Assembly: GCA_024220505.1 (NCBI GenBank)
Contig: JAKZZE010000017.1
Span: 62,001-126,000 of the forward strand
Direction: 5' to 3'
Length of the DNA: 64,000 nucleotides
DNA from: Rhizopus arrhizus
Taxonomy: Eukaryota > Mucoromycota > Mucoromycetes > Mucorales > Rhizopodaceae
Part shown: positions 49,713 to 60,900 of the stretch, piece after piece
Position numbering within the stretch: the stretch's first letter is position 1
How the letters are laid out: the number at the start of each line of letters is the position of its first letter
Notes under the pieces: generated by a model
The model's input: only the letters and a program-made list of their open reading frames with translations
Told to the model about the DNA's origin: nothing
Databases searched by the model: none
Program-made: the position numbers and the translations under genes

Positions 49713-49847
49713 GTCTACAAAAGGAATCTGCATTGTCTAATTTGTTTTGTTTACTTGTCTCAAAAAAATTTGACGTTCGTCTCTTTTACCTTTTAAAGTG
49801 TCTAATTTATTTTATTAAATCGTTTTATTTTAGATTAAAACACTATA
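49713..49847 (+). repeat. Right terminal inverted repeat of the Fanzor transposon
   Basis: 135 bp mirror of 46988-47122. About 365 bp separate it from the Fanzor start codon; that gap would hold the promoter. Confidence 0.88.
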
Positions 49848-49852
49848 TTATC

Positions 49853-50285
49853 CACTCGAGCCAATTTGCATAGAATCATCCCAGCAAAGGTAGATGACGA
49901 CTATTGCCAATTGTACAAGCTACCAGAAACAGAGCAGCATATGCTCTTTACTTGTATTCAAAAGCAAGACTTGTGGAACGCAGCCTTCAAGAAATACTTG
50001 TCAAATCCTAAAGATCCCAACTGTAGCTCAATATTCGAGGATTTATCCACACTTAGGTTATCCAAGTATTACATCTTACACTATCATGACAAGTTTACAA
50101 TCTATGATTTTTTTTGCTACAATCATTCGATTCATTTGGAAAGCCCACTGGCAACAATTCTTTGAACAGACTCCTGTCGTGGATGAGATTGTCATCAAAC
50201 AAATCCAGAAGGAGCTATTGAAACTATCTGCTTACAATTCTCTATGCTAATTTCTTTTGTATTTTTATAAGTCACTGTTTAATAC
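49853..50285 (+). pseudogene. LINE 3' fragment encoding a zinc-binding tail
   Basis: The + strand reads RANLHRIIPAKVDDDYC, then TEQHMLFTCIQKQDLWNAAF, the Cys...His...Cys region found after LINE reverse transcriptases (zf-RVT type). After a frame shift it continues IRFIWKAHWQQFFEQ and IQKELLKLSAYNSLC. It is related to 37081-37243. The reverse transcriptase core is missing, replaced by the Fanzor transposon immediately to the left. Confidence 0.75.
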
Positions 50286-50336
50286 ACTTGTATCGCTCTT
50301 AATCCTTATACTCTTTGATGAGTTTTAATAAACATT

Positions 50337-50590
50337 GATAATTAGACCTGAAGAACAAAATAGGAAATGTTATTATGCTAGAATCTTCTTGAACTTTTAT
50401 TTTATAGCGTATTCCAAAGATATATAAGAGTGAAATAAACAAACTTTTAACAATTAATCGAATTTAAGCTCGGTCAAAATATAAGATAAAGAAGGGAGGG
50501 AAAATAAATCATATACTAAAGAGATAATAATAATAAAAATGAAGGGTGGGATAATAACATTTCCTATTTTGTTCTTCAGGTCTAATTATC
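50337..50590. repeat. 254-bp foldback element with perfect 40-bp inverted ends (MITE-like)
   Basis: 50337-50376 is the exact reverse complement of 50551-50590 (outer word GATAATTAGACCTGAAGAAC). The 174-bp spacer is AT-rich and non-coding. Size and structure fit a miniature inverted-repeat element or a strong hairpin; the target duplication is unclear. Confidence 0.7.
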
Positions 50591-51278
50591 AATTATCAAT
50601 TTAGCTCTAACCTTTTCTCAATTTTAGTGAAAATATTTTATCAAATCTGGCTTTAAATTTATCATTTTATTTCAAAGCCTTTCTCAATTTTACTGAAAAA
50701 TACAATATATAAATTAGAATTCATATTCATCTTTTTAATTTTTCATTGAAACGTCACTTTTGAAACAAAACAAAAAAAACCATGGAGGATCAAAGTTTTA
50801 TTTTGATTGGATGAAATGTGACAATCTTTTCAGATTCAGCAGTCACAAAGAAGGAAAAAATTTTCTATTCTACTTTTCATATAAATAGGAAATTATCGGC
50901 TTGTCTTGCTTTTTTTTTTCTTTATAGCAACAGGGAAGATCCGCACTTGACGCCAACGTACACATACAAGAATGCATCGTCATTCAATCCTCAAAGCGTT
51001 AGGGAAGGTCTCCAGACTAGTTTGGGATTCTTTGGGATCCCTGTATCTGTAAATGGATACTTTAATAACGCTATCCTTGTATAGTGTTGCATTCCTAATT
51101 ACTTTATATATTACAAAGTTTTGAGTAGTAAAGTAAAGGGATGATATCTAACTGGTCATAGCAAAAAGTTATTGCGGATACTACCTTGTAGTAGTTAACA
51201 GAATGGAGACTACTCTCCCAAGTTGCTACCTTATTTTTTTATACAAAAGATGAAAATGAAAAAAAAAAAAAAAACCAT
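50591..51278. other. AT-rich intergenic DNA
   Basis: A short open frame at 50818-51084 ends in NREDPHLTPTYTYKNASSFN and FGIPVSVNGYFNNAILV; it looks partly coding but has no family I know and could be a relic. An A run lies at 51258-51274 next to the MYST gene 3' end. Confidence 0.35.
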
Positions 51279-53131
51279 TTATTCACTCAATAATTGAGAT
51301 AATCTATCTTTGGATAGGATGAATGGAGTCCAAGTTAATTTTGTTGGATTGACTTGAACATAGCCTTTTTGGTCTACATGATTTAAATGATCTTCAATGG
51401 TCTTTGGATCGATTATGATTGAGTAAGAGTTGGTGAGAGGATCATGGTTTAACATTTGATTGGTCTCTAATGTGGAAATGATATCATCTGGTGTTAAGCC
51501 TGTATGATTTGATATGTCTATTGGGGTATTAAGATCATGCGTTATGTTATCATTTGCTTTACCTTCTATGCTAATAGGTCCTTTTTGAAGTTTTAATTCT
51601 TTAAATACAGTTGTCTTCCAATAGCTTCGATAACTTAATAAACCCAAATCAGATAAGGGTCTTTCAGGTGTGCCTGCCTTGTGTTCTTTTTTAGATAACA
51701 AGTAGCCTACATGGGATAGATTAGCATAGAATACTTGTTATGGCAACCATGTACGTTACTGAAATCTATCAAAAACTGTCCATAGCCTTTTCTTTGATAA
51801 ATTGGCATGGTTAGAATACAAGAGACGTTATAATTCATGGCTGATCTCTTTTCTTTTGAAAAATAGCCAATGAAATGATATCCATATTCATCCACTTCGG
51901 TCATGACATAAAACAAGAAGGGTTCAACATCATAATAAAGCGTTTTATGATCCAAAAACATCTTTGCCATTAAACATAAATTTTGACAATAAATCTTGTT
52001 CTTTCTTCCATCGACTTCAAATATGGATATCTTGTTTTCACGATACACTTCATTTCCTGGTGGGTACCTGACTGTGCATTTCTTTTGGTGTCGTTTTGTA
52101 ATGAAGCTACTCCTCATATATTTCATACAGTGTTCACAGATATAAAGTATATCATTTTGGTTGTATTCTTCTGGATAAGGTGCAATATACCATGTATCAA
52201 TCAAATAATTTCCAAATGAAATCTTTGAAATCTTTGAAAGCTCTTGCTGAGTGGATATATTCTAAATAGAAAAAAAAAAGATGAATAAACCCACAAAAAG
52301 GTCCACCAAGTACCTTTTCTGGTAATAATAACGCCTTTTCAAATTTCTCTTTATCCTCCTCACTGGGTATTCCTCGTTGGATATCAGCTTCTGCTACACT
52401 TAATTTAAGTCCAAATGTTTTGTAATACAATTCATCATCTTGATCTCTCGCAGCCTTTGGTTTCCTTTCTCTTTTTATTTTGGGATTGAGTGTCAAACGT
52501 AATTTTACTTTTATCATTTCATCTTGTTGTTTTGTAGGAGAATAAGGGGGTGATGGCATACTTGAACACTGATCACAATACCAGTCACCTAATATGTTGT
52601 TTAGGGGAAATGTTTTCAAAATGTTAATCTGTCCTACCTTCAGGTATATGTTCTAATAATGGATTACAACAAAATGTGTGGTATCCTCTATCACAATAAT
52701 TACAAATCACGATCTTATCCTACAGAAAAAAGTGAGAAAGAATAAAGAAGACTTATTTCTTACTTCATCTGTTTTTGATAAACAAACCAAACAACTTTTA
52801 CAGTCAATACACTGCCAATCGTAACTCTGTACTATCTTTGCTGTTGCTTCATTTAATTCGGAACAAAAGGCATGTGCTATGTTTATTATGAATACAAAAA
52901 CAAGGGAAATATTTTATTATTACTGACCATTACGTTGACAATCACGACACGTTAACATGGCTTGCTTTTTACCCTTTTTATCAAAATCAAATATTCCATT
53001 ACAACAATAACATACACTTAATATTTGTTTCTTTATAAACTATAAATTTCAATCATCAACAGTTTTATATATCATCTTACATTCACTGACTTTCTTAACC
53101 GTGTATTTTTAATCAATTTTTTATATGCCAT
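51279..53131 (-). CDS. MYST histone acetyltransferase with PHD fingers (Sas3/Mst2/KAT6-like)
   Basis: A chromatin enzyme that acetylates histone tails, probably H3 in a NuA3-type complex as for Sas3, Mst2 and KAT6. Start at 53131 ([14 protein letters not shown]). A tandem PHD region is spread over short exons: [52 protein letters not shown]. The MYST domain follows: C2HC finger [13 protein letters not shown]...HQKKC, catalytic-cysteine strand [15 protein letters not shown] with the acetyl-CoA loop [13 protein letters not shown], and catalytic Glu in [18 protein letters not shown]. The tail has the DDIISTLE winged-helix-like end. At least five short introns interrupt the gene; the last, 51760-51702, joins IDFS to [11 protein letters not shown] plus MYST excludes Esa1, which has a chromodomain-like N-terminus. 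Confidence 0.9.
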
Positions 53132-53926
53132 CTTTTATTAAAGAAAAGAAAAAAAAATTAAAAAGAGAAAAAAGAAAGGACCATTCAAGGTACATTTGAT
53201 TTTTTTTTTTTTTTTTTTCAAACGCGTCTACTGATTTGTGGGTTGCGAACCGGGGTTTTATTTACGCGGTAATCTCCAGTCACGCAAAGTTTGTAGAAAA
53301 AATGAAACTTACAAGGAACACTTTATCAACGAACCAAAAGTTGCAAAGAAAATAATTGAATAAATCGATTGATTTCACTATGCTACTGCCTAATACATAA
53401 AAAAAAAGAGACATGCTGTATTTAATTATGTCATATGTTATCAATCAAATATAAAGAACAAAACGCTTGTATCTTTAACAAAGCAGTAAAAAGCATGAAT
53501 CCTGCTATAGTATGTCTCTCTTTTTTTTTAAAAAAAAAAAAGAATCTAAAGCATTATGTGATAGATAACAAAGTGTTATTGAAGTAATCATCCGTGTCTT
53601 CGCGTAACGGTCAAGCGAACACTGAGGTGGGATGAGCCTACTGAGAAAAAAAAAACAAAAGAGGATCGGAAAAATAAGAAACGGAACGTACATTCCGTGA
53701 TTGCAGGGCTTTTCTTTTGGTCTGAGCTAATCCACACTTTATGCATCATTAGGGTCCTTGTTTTTACTGGACCGGCTGTTCAGCTGACAAAACCAATTCG
53801 ATTTGAAGTTCCCCACGATGTATCATCTGCAAGTCTCAAAAATGAATATAAAAAGGGAATGGGATGCAACTCTAGCGTAAAAAGGTACATTGTGGTTTTG
53901 ACTCTCGAGTTTTGAAATAACTCGGC

Positions 53927-53977
<51 letters not shown>

Positions 53978-54474
53978 TAGAACGATGAGCGTAAAACAAA
54001 AGCAATATGATTAATCAATCTCATACACTTTCTTGACCAAATCTGACGTATTTCTCTCTTCAATGTCTACATGACTCGTCAAATGAATACAAGAAAAAGT
54101 TACAATTAAAGAAAGCAAAGGAAAATGTGTGTTGGGTATTTTTAGAACATGACATGAAGAACAAGGAATAAACCAGGTCTTTTTTTGTATGCATCAGAAA
54201 CACTTTATTTTGTAATAAAAAGTAATCCCGAATTTACGGACGTGTGTTTATTTGCAGGAGATAAAACTGCATGAATCTAGTAACAAACTTGCTTTTGAGA
54301 TAAACAAAGAGAGAAAGATGGGGGGAACGGATATAATATGAAGTTTAAAAAAAGCTCACAAAAGACCAGTTATGGCCTAAACATTTCTTATCTGTTCGTA
54401 ATTTACCTGTCATTTTTTCTATTTGGATAACAATAACAAATACATTTATAAATACACAGCTTTTCCCCTTTCTT

Positions 54475-54505
<31 letters not shown>

Positions 54506-54511
54506 TTAAAG
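53132..54511. other. Intergenic region with poly(T)/poly(A) and (CT)n tracts
   Basis: A T-rich leader precedes the MYST gene. A T38-A12 switch lies at 53928-53977. A (TC)n microsatellite of about 25 nt (54481-54505) ends 6 bp before the MATE start codon, in its expected 5' leader. A short frame at 53697-53915 shows no similarity I know. No gene is called. Confidence 0.5.
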
Positions 54512-56436
54512 ATGATGCGATTACCTTCTTTAATGTACTATACAAAGCTTATGGCAAAAGATGAAGAAGCCAGTGGCCTTTTATCAGAATTTAGTGAATA
54601 CAAAGACCAGAAAGAATTTTCCGGTAGAACAGATGGTGATTATTATAGCATAGCATCACCTACAAGAGAAGTAACGATGATAAATGATTACTCTATTTGG
54701 GATGAATTGGTATCCATCTTGCATTACAGTATTCCCCTAATTATCACTTTTCTCGTCGGGTTTGGTAATCGGGTTTGGGATGTTTGGTTCTTGGGAAAGA
54801 CGGGTTCTCGAGGTTTTTGATTAAAAAGAGAAAGATGAATTACATGCTAAAGTAAACATGTTGATAGATATGGCAGTAGCAAGCCTCGGTTATTTATTTG
54901 CAACAGTGGCGGGGGTTTCTATGGGTACTGGTATTTTGACAGGTTAGATGCATATAAAAAAGGAATGTTGGCTGTATGTATTCACCTACTTCATTAGCCA
55001 TTGATACTTTAGTAGCCCAAGCTTTTACTGGAGCAAAAAACCCTCATACGATTGGGGTCATCTTTCAAAGGGGATTAGCAGTTATGTTTGTTTTTGGAAG
55101 TTTGATTTCAATCTTGTGGTAAGCAAAACATTGGCACAAGACCATTTTAAGATAATTGAAACGTATTTCAGGGTCAATGCTGAATTCATCTTGGTTTCCA
55201 TGGGTCAAGATCCAGAACTAGCCAGCATGGCACAAACTTACATTATTTTTTCAATTCCTTATCTATTTCTATCTTATGCGAATACAACTATAAGAAAATT
55301 CTTACAATCCATTGGTAAAAATTCGTTACTAATACAGGATCATCAATTAAATTTTGTATTTAGGTGAAATGAAAATCACAATGTATATTGTTTTCATCCT
55401 ATTCCCTATCAATATTGTATCTAATCACTTCTTTCTTATTTATTTAAATCTGTCTTATATCGGTGCTGCCCTTCATGTATCCCTCATATCATTCTTATTT
55501 CTCTTGTCTTATATTATTTATTTAACTTATTTCTCGCCAGCTTTAAAATCCTTTTGGCCTGGGCTTACAAAAGAAGCCTTTCATGGTTGGAGCGAATTCT
55601 TAAAATTAGGTAAAACAGATAACAACGATAAAAACAAAGAACTCACTGTTTTTCTTAAAAAGGTATTCCCGGCATGCTGAGTGTTTCCACAGATTGGGCG
55701 TTTGAAGTATGTGCTCTTTTGACAGGTGTGCTCGGTCAAACAAGTTTGGCTGCACAGTCAGTTGTTCTCACAATCAATACATTATTATTGATGATCCCTG
55801 CGTAAATAGATGTCCAAAAGAAACAAAACTCTTTTTTTAAACAAAAATCATTTTCTAGTGGATTTTCTACGGGTATGGCTGTACGACTAGGACATCTTTT
55901 GGGTGCCAATGAACCAAGAAAAGCTAAATTATGCGTCATTTTATCCACATGCTCCGGCGCCATCTTCACTTTATTCAACTCCAGCTTGCTTTATGTCTAT
56001 CGAGAGACAATCGCAAATCATTTTAGTACGGATTCGGATGTCATTGAGGCCATTGTACAGCTGCTGACTGTTGCTTGTTTATGCCACTTTATTATGGTAA
56101 CACAGTGACTCGGTTTTAAATTTGATGTCATTTTTTTCTCACATATTCTAGGGATTTGGAATTGTTCTTTCCTGTACATTAAACGCACTAGGTAAACAAA
56201 CAATTGTCGCTGGTCTCAACCTAGTTTCCTATTATTTGATTGGCTTGCCTTCTGGTCTTTATTTAACCTATCGATGTCAGTGGGGACTTGAAGGCATTTG
56301 GTCTGGAGTGGCTGTTAGTGGAATCATAAAATCAGTGTGTGAATTGATTGTTATCTTTCACATAATCGATTGGGATCATGAATGCAAACTAGCAGCCAAT
56401 CGTGTTAATAATCAAGAATATACTTTAGTTGCTTAA
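54512..56436 (+). CDS. MATE-family multidrug/toxin efflux transporter
   Basis: A twelve-helix cation-coupled antiporter of the MATE family (fungal Erc1-like), exporting organic compounds across the plasma or vacuolar membrane. A hydrophilic N-terminus of about 65 residues precedes helix 1 (SILHYSIPLIITFLVGFG). Family wording includes AIDTLVAQAFTGAKNPHTIG, LGQTSLAAQSVVLTIN, MAVRLGHLLGANEPRKA and GLPSGLYLTYRCQWGLEGIW. Introns occur near 54810-54870, 54940-54996, 55121-55172, 55317-55363, 55608-55663, 55803-55858 and 56096-56152, each restoring frame. The protein ends NQEYTLVA. Substrate is unknown. The start ATG follows a CT repeat directly; a second ATG is three bases later. Confidence 0.87.
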
Positions 56437-57679
56437 AACTTTTTATCCTTTTATATATTTATTTTTAAAAATTGTTAAATTGTGTTTATGTGGACAACAC
56501 GAGAGATGGGTTTCTGTAGCTTATTATTATAAGAAAACTGCAGAGAGAAAACTGAATTCGAATTGATAAAAAATTTCAATTGGATATAAAGATCAAGCCT
56601 TTCTAATAACATAGCTTCCTACCTTGCTTGTAGTTTTTGTCAAGGATATGTTTTAAATCCCTTTGATGGCCATTTATAAGCTTTGAAAAGGGAAGAAAAG
56701 TACTGGACAGTAAGAGGAAATAAATTTAAAAAAAGGGGTTGTACAGATTTATATGAAGAGCTGCTTTTGATAATTCTTGATTTCAGTCTGACATGAAACG
56801 AATGAACAATACAAAAAAAAATAATCCATGTAGTAAGAACAAAGAATGGGGTCGTCATAAAGAAACTTTCAAATTACAGTTACTTTGGCAAGTACAATTA
56901 AATAGCTATTCAAATACAATATTAAAGGATTCTGTCCGCATAGCAGACCGAGTTGCACTTGCAAGATGCATTAAATAACTCAGATAATAAACGGTTCTTC
57001 CTTTTATTTAAAAAAGGAGAGGAGGACACCATGCGTTGGAGTGGCTGAATTTACTCAATGATGATTACATAAGGCACTTGTAAACCAGGGTTCCGCCTAG
57101 ACTAGCTTCATTTTTAAGTATAAGCAAGAAGAAGAAAAAAAAAGAAAGGTCTTCTCAGTACTAATGTCTCGCAGTCGATCTCCGCGACACACAATAATTA
57201 CTCTCGTGATTGTAGCGCTTTCTTGTTCATGACCTATTTTAAACGCGCAAGTGAGAAATACAAAGAAATCGAAAATCATGAAGGAAAAGGGTTTACAAGT
57301 AGGAAATGGCAAGCACTATTGTATATGATGAATCCCAACTTGATCTACTCTTTTTTATAATTTGGGGAATATGAGAAGAGTGCAATTAAAAAAGTTTTCC
57401 CTTAAGGAAAAAAATGGCACGTTCGACAAGAAAGAAAGGTAACTGTGCTCTTTGGGAAGAGGAAAACAAAGAAAAGAACGTGTAGTTAGGCCTAGTTTGT
57501 GTGTCTTGTTGTACACCCATAATATACGGTGTGTTACTCAAAATCTTTATTGTGTAAATTTCACCTTATTTTTATTATTACTATTTGTGTCTCGAACATC
57601 CTTTTTTCCTTTCTTTCACTTTTTGATCCCATTCCTCTCTTTAATACCCTCTTTTTCTCTCCTTTATGCTATTCTGTTT
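56437..57679. other. Intergenic region
   Basis: A 61-codon frame at 56793-56978 (KETFKLQLLWQVQLNSYSNT) has coding-like composition but no recognised family and no clear splice partners, so I do not call it a gene. T/C-rich DNA at 57560-57679 fits the leader of the mucin gene. Confidence 0.4.
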
Positions 57680-57875
57680 ATGTCAAAAAGGAAAATAAAT
57701 CTATACTTCATTCGTTTTCTATTAGTTGTTCTTGTTGCATTCGCGTGCATTCAACTTGCTGAAGCTCATGTCAAACGGGATGTCGACGTTTCTTTGGATA
57801 CAAAAGCAAAAGTAAGACATTGTTCTTTTAGCTTTGAAAAGAAAGAATCAAAACGAAAATTGATTGTAATTAAAT

Positions 57876-57910
<35 letters not shown>

Positions 57911-60900
57911 CAGGAACAAGCGTCGGCTGAATTATCTACCGCAAAAAAAAAGACAACAGCTACTGCAAAAGACAAAAAGACAACTAAAACTGAAAAGACT
58001 ACGGCTACAGAAAAGTCAACAAGCAAACAAAAGTCGACCACTATTAAAAAATCATCGAGGACTCATAAAACCACTACTGAGAAGTCCACGACTACTCATA
58101 AGACTACCACAGAGAAATCGACGAGCACTCACAAGTCTACAGCAGCCGAAAAGTCAACAAGCAGGCATAAAGTCTCTACGACTACTGAAAAGCCTACCAG
58201 TAAACACAAAACAACAACTGAGAAGCCTACTAGTACACACAAGACAACGACGGAAAAGTCTACAACTACTGAAAAGCCTACCAGTAAACATAAGACAACA
58301 ACTGAGAAGTCCACCAGTGCTCACAAGACTACGACTGAGAAATCTACGACTACTGAAAAGCCTACTAGTAAACACAAGGCAACGACTGAGAAGTCTACCA
58401 GTATTCACAAGACTACGACAAAAAAGTCTACGACCACTGAGAAACCTACAACTACTGAAAAGCCCACTAGTACACACAAGACTACAACAGAGAAATCTAC
58501 GACCACTGAAAAGCCTACCACTACACATAAGGCAATGAGTAAGGAATCTACGACTACTGAAAAGTCTACCAGTGCTCACAAGACTACGACAGAAAAGTCT
58601 ACAACTACTGAAAAGCCTACCAGTAAACATAAGACAACAACTGAGAAGTCCACCAGTACTCACAAGACTACGACTGAGAAATCTACGACCATTGAAACGC
58701 CTACTAGTATGCACAAGACTATGACCGAAAAGTCCACGACTACTGAAAAGCCCACTAGTACAGAAAAATCTGCGACTACTGAGAAATCTACCAGTACTCA
58801 CAAGACTACAACAGAGAAATCTACGACTACTGAAAAGTCTACCAGTACTCACAAGACAACTACTGAGAAGTCCATGACTACTGAAAAGCCTACTAGCACT
58901 GAAAAGTCTGCGACTACTGAGAAATCTACCAGTACTCACAAGACTACAACAGAGAAATCTACGACTACTGAAAAGTCTACCAGTACTCACAAGACAACTA
59001 CTGAGAAGTCCATGACTACTGAAAAGCCTACTAGCACTGAAAAGTCTGCGACTACTGAGAAATCTACCAGTACTCACAAGACTACGACTGAGAAATCTAC
59101 GACCACTGAAACGCCTACTAGTATGCACAAGACTATGACCGAAAAGTCCACGACTACTGAAAAGCCCACTAGTACAGAAAAATCTGCGACTACTGAGAAA
59201 TCTACCAGTACTCACAAGACTACAACAGAGAAATCTACGACTACTGAAAAGTCTACCAGTACTCACAAGACAACTACTGAGAAGTCCATGACTACTGAAA
59301 AGCCTACTAGCAGTGAAAAGTCTACGACTACTGAGAAGCCTACGACAACTGAAAAGTCTACAAGCATAGAAAAGCCTACGACTACTGGCAGAAGTAGTAA
59401 AGACCGTTCACCAACCACTATTTATAATGTAAGTACAAAGACAAATCTAGTGAACAATCCATTAAAATAACTATTTTTTAGGAAACAGCGACTAGTAAGG
59501 AGAGTGCTACAGTAACCACTTCTTACAAAAAGACACCAACTACTAGCAGCGATAAGCTTACCAAACCTACTAGCTCTCATAAAGAAACGCACACTACTAA
59601 TAGCGAGAAACATACAACAGCTAGCTCTCACGAAACAACAGCTACATCTAGTATAAAAGAATCCACAACTACTGAAACTCATAAGAAGACGGCCACAACA
59701 TCTATAGAAGAGACTACAACAACTCCTCACAAAGAAACCAGTACAACTAACAGCAAATTGTCTACCAAAACAACTTCTAAAGAGACAACAGCATCGCCTG
59801 AAGAACCTACAACAACTTCTCACAAAGAAACAGCTACTAGTACTGAAAATCCTACTTTTACATCTGACAGAGGAATTCCTTCAAGCACAAAATCAGACAA
59901 AACGACTATTAAAACTACAGTTACTACAACGGATAATTCAATTACCAGTACAGAAGAGCCTACAAAGACAAAGGAACAATCGACTACAACTGAAAAGGCA
60001 TCAACAACCTCATCAGAAAAATCCACTTCCACAGATTTAACCACAACTTCAAGTACTGGTACAGCTAAATCCACGTCAACTAGTACAACAACATCAGATG
60101 ATAACATAACAACTGATATTACTACTAGCATTCATAAGACTGAAGAGCCAACCAGAACTAAAAACTCTACTGATAGTAGTACAACAAGCACTACCAGTAG
60201 TGATTCAACAACGACTGAAACTGAAACAAACTCCACAACATCAAGTGATGAAAAACCAACTACAGCATCCGATACTACCAATCCTACCCCTACTAGCAGC
60301 AGCAGTAATGACAGCAGTACAACAGATCACAGTACTTCGAATGACAAGACTACAACAGAAATTTCAACAAAAACGAGCGCTTCTGATACTGAAAATCCTA
60401 CATCAACGATTACATCTGATGTAGATTCAACAAAAACCACAGACAGTGCTACTGTTACCACTAGTACTGGTAGAGCAATTGTTCCTATTCCGACCCCCAC
60501 CGATGACAATCCCACTTCTACTACGTCTAGTAATAAGCCGACAGCTACAGATGATTCTAGTACTAGCGCCAGCAGCACAACAGATGAATCCATGACTACT
60601 ACATCTGATGCTAGCACTACTATCGGTGATAGTAAAACAATTAAATCTACTTCAACTTCTTCCGATGAAGCACCAACTTCCACTACCTTTAAGCCTAGCA
60701 GCTCAACTAGTGACAACAAGACAGATAGTCCTACATCGACTACTTCTGACAAGGAGCCTACGCCTACTACTAAATCTAGCTCTGATGAGGCTACATCGAC
60801 TACTTCTGACAAGGAACCTACGCCTACTACTAAATCTAGCTCTGATGAGGCTACATCGACTACTACATCTAGTTCTGATGAAGCTACATCGACTACTACA

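Larger units (their letters stand above)
46988..49847 (-). mobile_element. Fanzor-carrying TIR transposon (TA target duplication)
   Basis: A 2.86-kb element bounded by 135-bp inverted repeats (46988-47122 and 49713-49847; about 15 mismatches by eye). The outermost bases read TA then TAGTGTTTTAATCT on the left and the mirror CACTA then TA on the right, the TA duplication of Tc1/mariner-type elements. The only gene inside is the Fanzor nuclease, on the minus strand. I see no separate DDE transposase, so movement may depend on one supplied in trans. Right of the element the sequence is directly LINE coding DNA (RANLHRIIPAKV), so the element sits at or in an old LINE copy. Confidence 0.85.

Noticed and set aside
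57030..57110. Possible tRNA (TGGCTGAAT and GGTTCCGCC words)
   Set aside because: The B-box differs from GGTTCGANTCC and no acceptor stem or cloverleaf can be drawn.
57452..57679. Upstream in-frame ATG for the mucin gene
   Set aside because: The added residues would place the signal peptide about 76 residues inside the protein. The ATG at 57680 puts it at the N-terminus.
58154..59266. 370-codon minus-strand frame opposite the mucin gene (and 60327-61457)
   Set aside because: These frames are open only because the mucin repeats lack certain trinucleotides. They have no domain, and the + strand gene has signal peptide, splicing and TM logic.
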